This document shows, piece by piece, positions 4,583 to 5,160 of a DNA stretch of 5,160 nucleotides. The position numbers and the translations under genes are program-made. The stretch lies in assembly GCA_023142175.1 (NCBI GenBank), contig JAGLJX010000210.1, positions 1 through 5,160 of the forward strand, written 5' to 3'. The stretch is from Emcibacter sp. GTDB lineage: Bacteria; Pseudomonadota; Alphaproteobacteria; Sphingomonadales; Emcibacteraceae. The notes beneath the pieces were generated by a model that saw only the letters and a program-made list of their open reading frames with translations, did not search any database and had not been told where the DNA came from. Position 1 is the stretch's first letter, and each line of letters opens with the position of its first letter.

Positions 4583-5160
4583 CTATCCCTGTTGCGCCCG
4601 ATGCAGCAGGATATGATCCGCGATGATACAGGCCATCATGGCTTCGCCAATGGGGACGGCGCGGATGCCAACACAAGGGTCATGGCGACCCTTGGTGACA
4701 ATCTCGGTTTCTTTGCCTTGCTTATCCACCGTTTTTCGCGGGGTCAGGATTGATGATGTGGGTTTTACCGCAAAGCGGCAGATAATATCCCCCCCCGTAC
4801 TGATGCCTCCCAGAATACCACCGGCATGATTAGAGCTATGGGCTGGTATGCCATTATTATCAATATACATTTCATCGGCGTTTTCTTCGCCGGTCAGACA
4901 AGCCGCATTAAAGCCTTCGCCGATTTCCACACCCTTGACCGCATTGATGGTCATCATGGCGCTGGCAAGGTCGCTGTCGAGCTTGGCGTAAACCGGCGCC
5001 CCTATTCCGGCGGGCACGCCAATAGCGTGAACCTCGATCACAGCCCCGATGGAGCTGCCTTCTTTGCGGATGTCGTCCAGATATTTTTCCCACACGGGAA
5101 CCATATCCTTATCGGGACACCAGAAGGGGTTGTTGTTCACTTCATCCCAGTCCCAGTTAT
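4583..5160 (-). CDS. aroC: chorismate synthase, C-terminal part
   Basis: The minus-strand frame stays open to the window edge ([16 protein letters not shown]), so the start and roughly the first half of this protein of about 360 residues are missing. Chorismate synthase converts 5-enolpyruvylshikimate-3-phosphate to chorismate using reduced FMN. It is the last step of the shikimate pathway to aromatic amino acids and folates and acts in the cytoplasm. Visible hallmarks are [52 protein letters not shown] and the third family signature [17 protein letters not shown] near the C-terminus, which includes the conserved Asp. The GTG codon at 5140-5138 encodes an internal Val and is not a start. The gene is intact as far as seen, with the GC and codon use of a core gene. 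It ends in TAG 27 bases from the tandem array. No good terminator is visible between them. Confidence 0.97.
   Translation of the reverse strand, partial: NWDWDEVNNNPFWCPDKDMVPVWEKYLDDIRKEGSSIGAVIEVHAIGVPAGIGAPVYAKLDSDLASAMMTINAVKGVEIGEGFNAACLTGEENADEMYIDNNGIPAHSSNHAGGILGGISTGGDIICRFAVKPTSSILTPRKTVDKQGKETEIVTKGRHDPCVGIRAVPIGEAMMACIIADHILLHRAQQG

Noticed and set aside
4583..5140. Complete 185-codon gene starting at GTG 5140
   Set aside because: The frame continues upstream to the window edge with conserved AroC sequence (NWDWDE), so this GTG is an internal valine.

Overview
The window looks chromosomal and most probably comes from an alphaproteobacterium. The evidence is the pairing of a TlyA-type rRNA methyltransferase with an Fe-S RlmD/RumA-type RNA methyltransferase, the style of the AroC and methyltransferase sequences, and a small hypothetical protein whose core resembles alphaproteobacterial proteins I recall. 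Genus cannot be fixed from sequence alone. The two ends are ordinary core genes of moderate GC. The middle is AT-rich accessory sequence.

Layout: 1-285 is the 3' end of a tlyA-like gene. It overlaps by 4 bp an RlmD-like [4Fe-4S] RNA methyltransferase gene (282-1532). Convergent to that, on the minus strand, lies a small predicted secreted protein gene (1545-1955) with a good sigma70-type promoter (1989-2017). An AT-rich divergent intergenic region (1956-2281) also carries a near-consensus sigma54 (-24/-12) promoter at 2216-2232, with palindromes upstream of it. This promoter points at a 157-aa hypothetical gene (2282-2755).

Next comes an AT-rich gene (3029-4360) for a membrane-anchored, coiled-coil protein with a DUF4041 region and a C-terminal GIY-YIG/MUG113 nuclease domain. 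This is the architecture of the recently described anti-phage nuclease SNIPE, which cuts phage DNA at the membrane during injection. The gene and its likely promoter lie between two copies of one hairpin repeat in opposite orientation (2932-2964 and 4436-4468). Their stems differ by a compensatory C:G to T:A change. From the outer arm of the right copy runs a 22-bp tandem array (4461 to about 4556). The window closes with the 3' part of aroC (chorismate synthase) on the minus strand (4583-5160).

The two methyltransferase genes probably form one translationally coupled rRNA modification unit. The nuclease looks like a one-gene defence cassette placed in an intergenic gap between housekeeping genes. 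No transposase, integrase, tRNA, rRNA or CRISPR array is visible.
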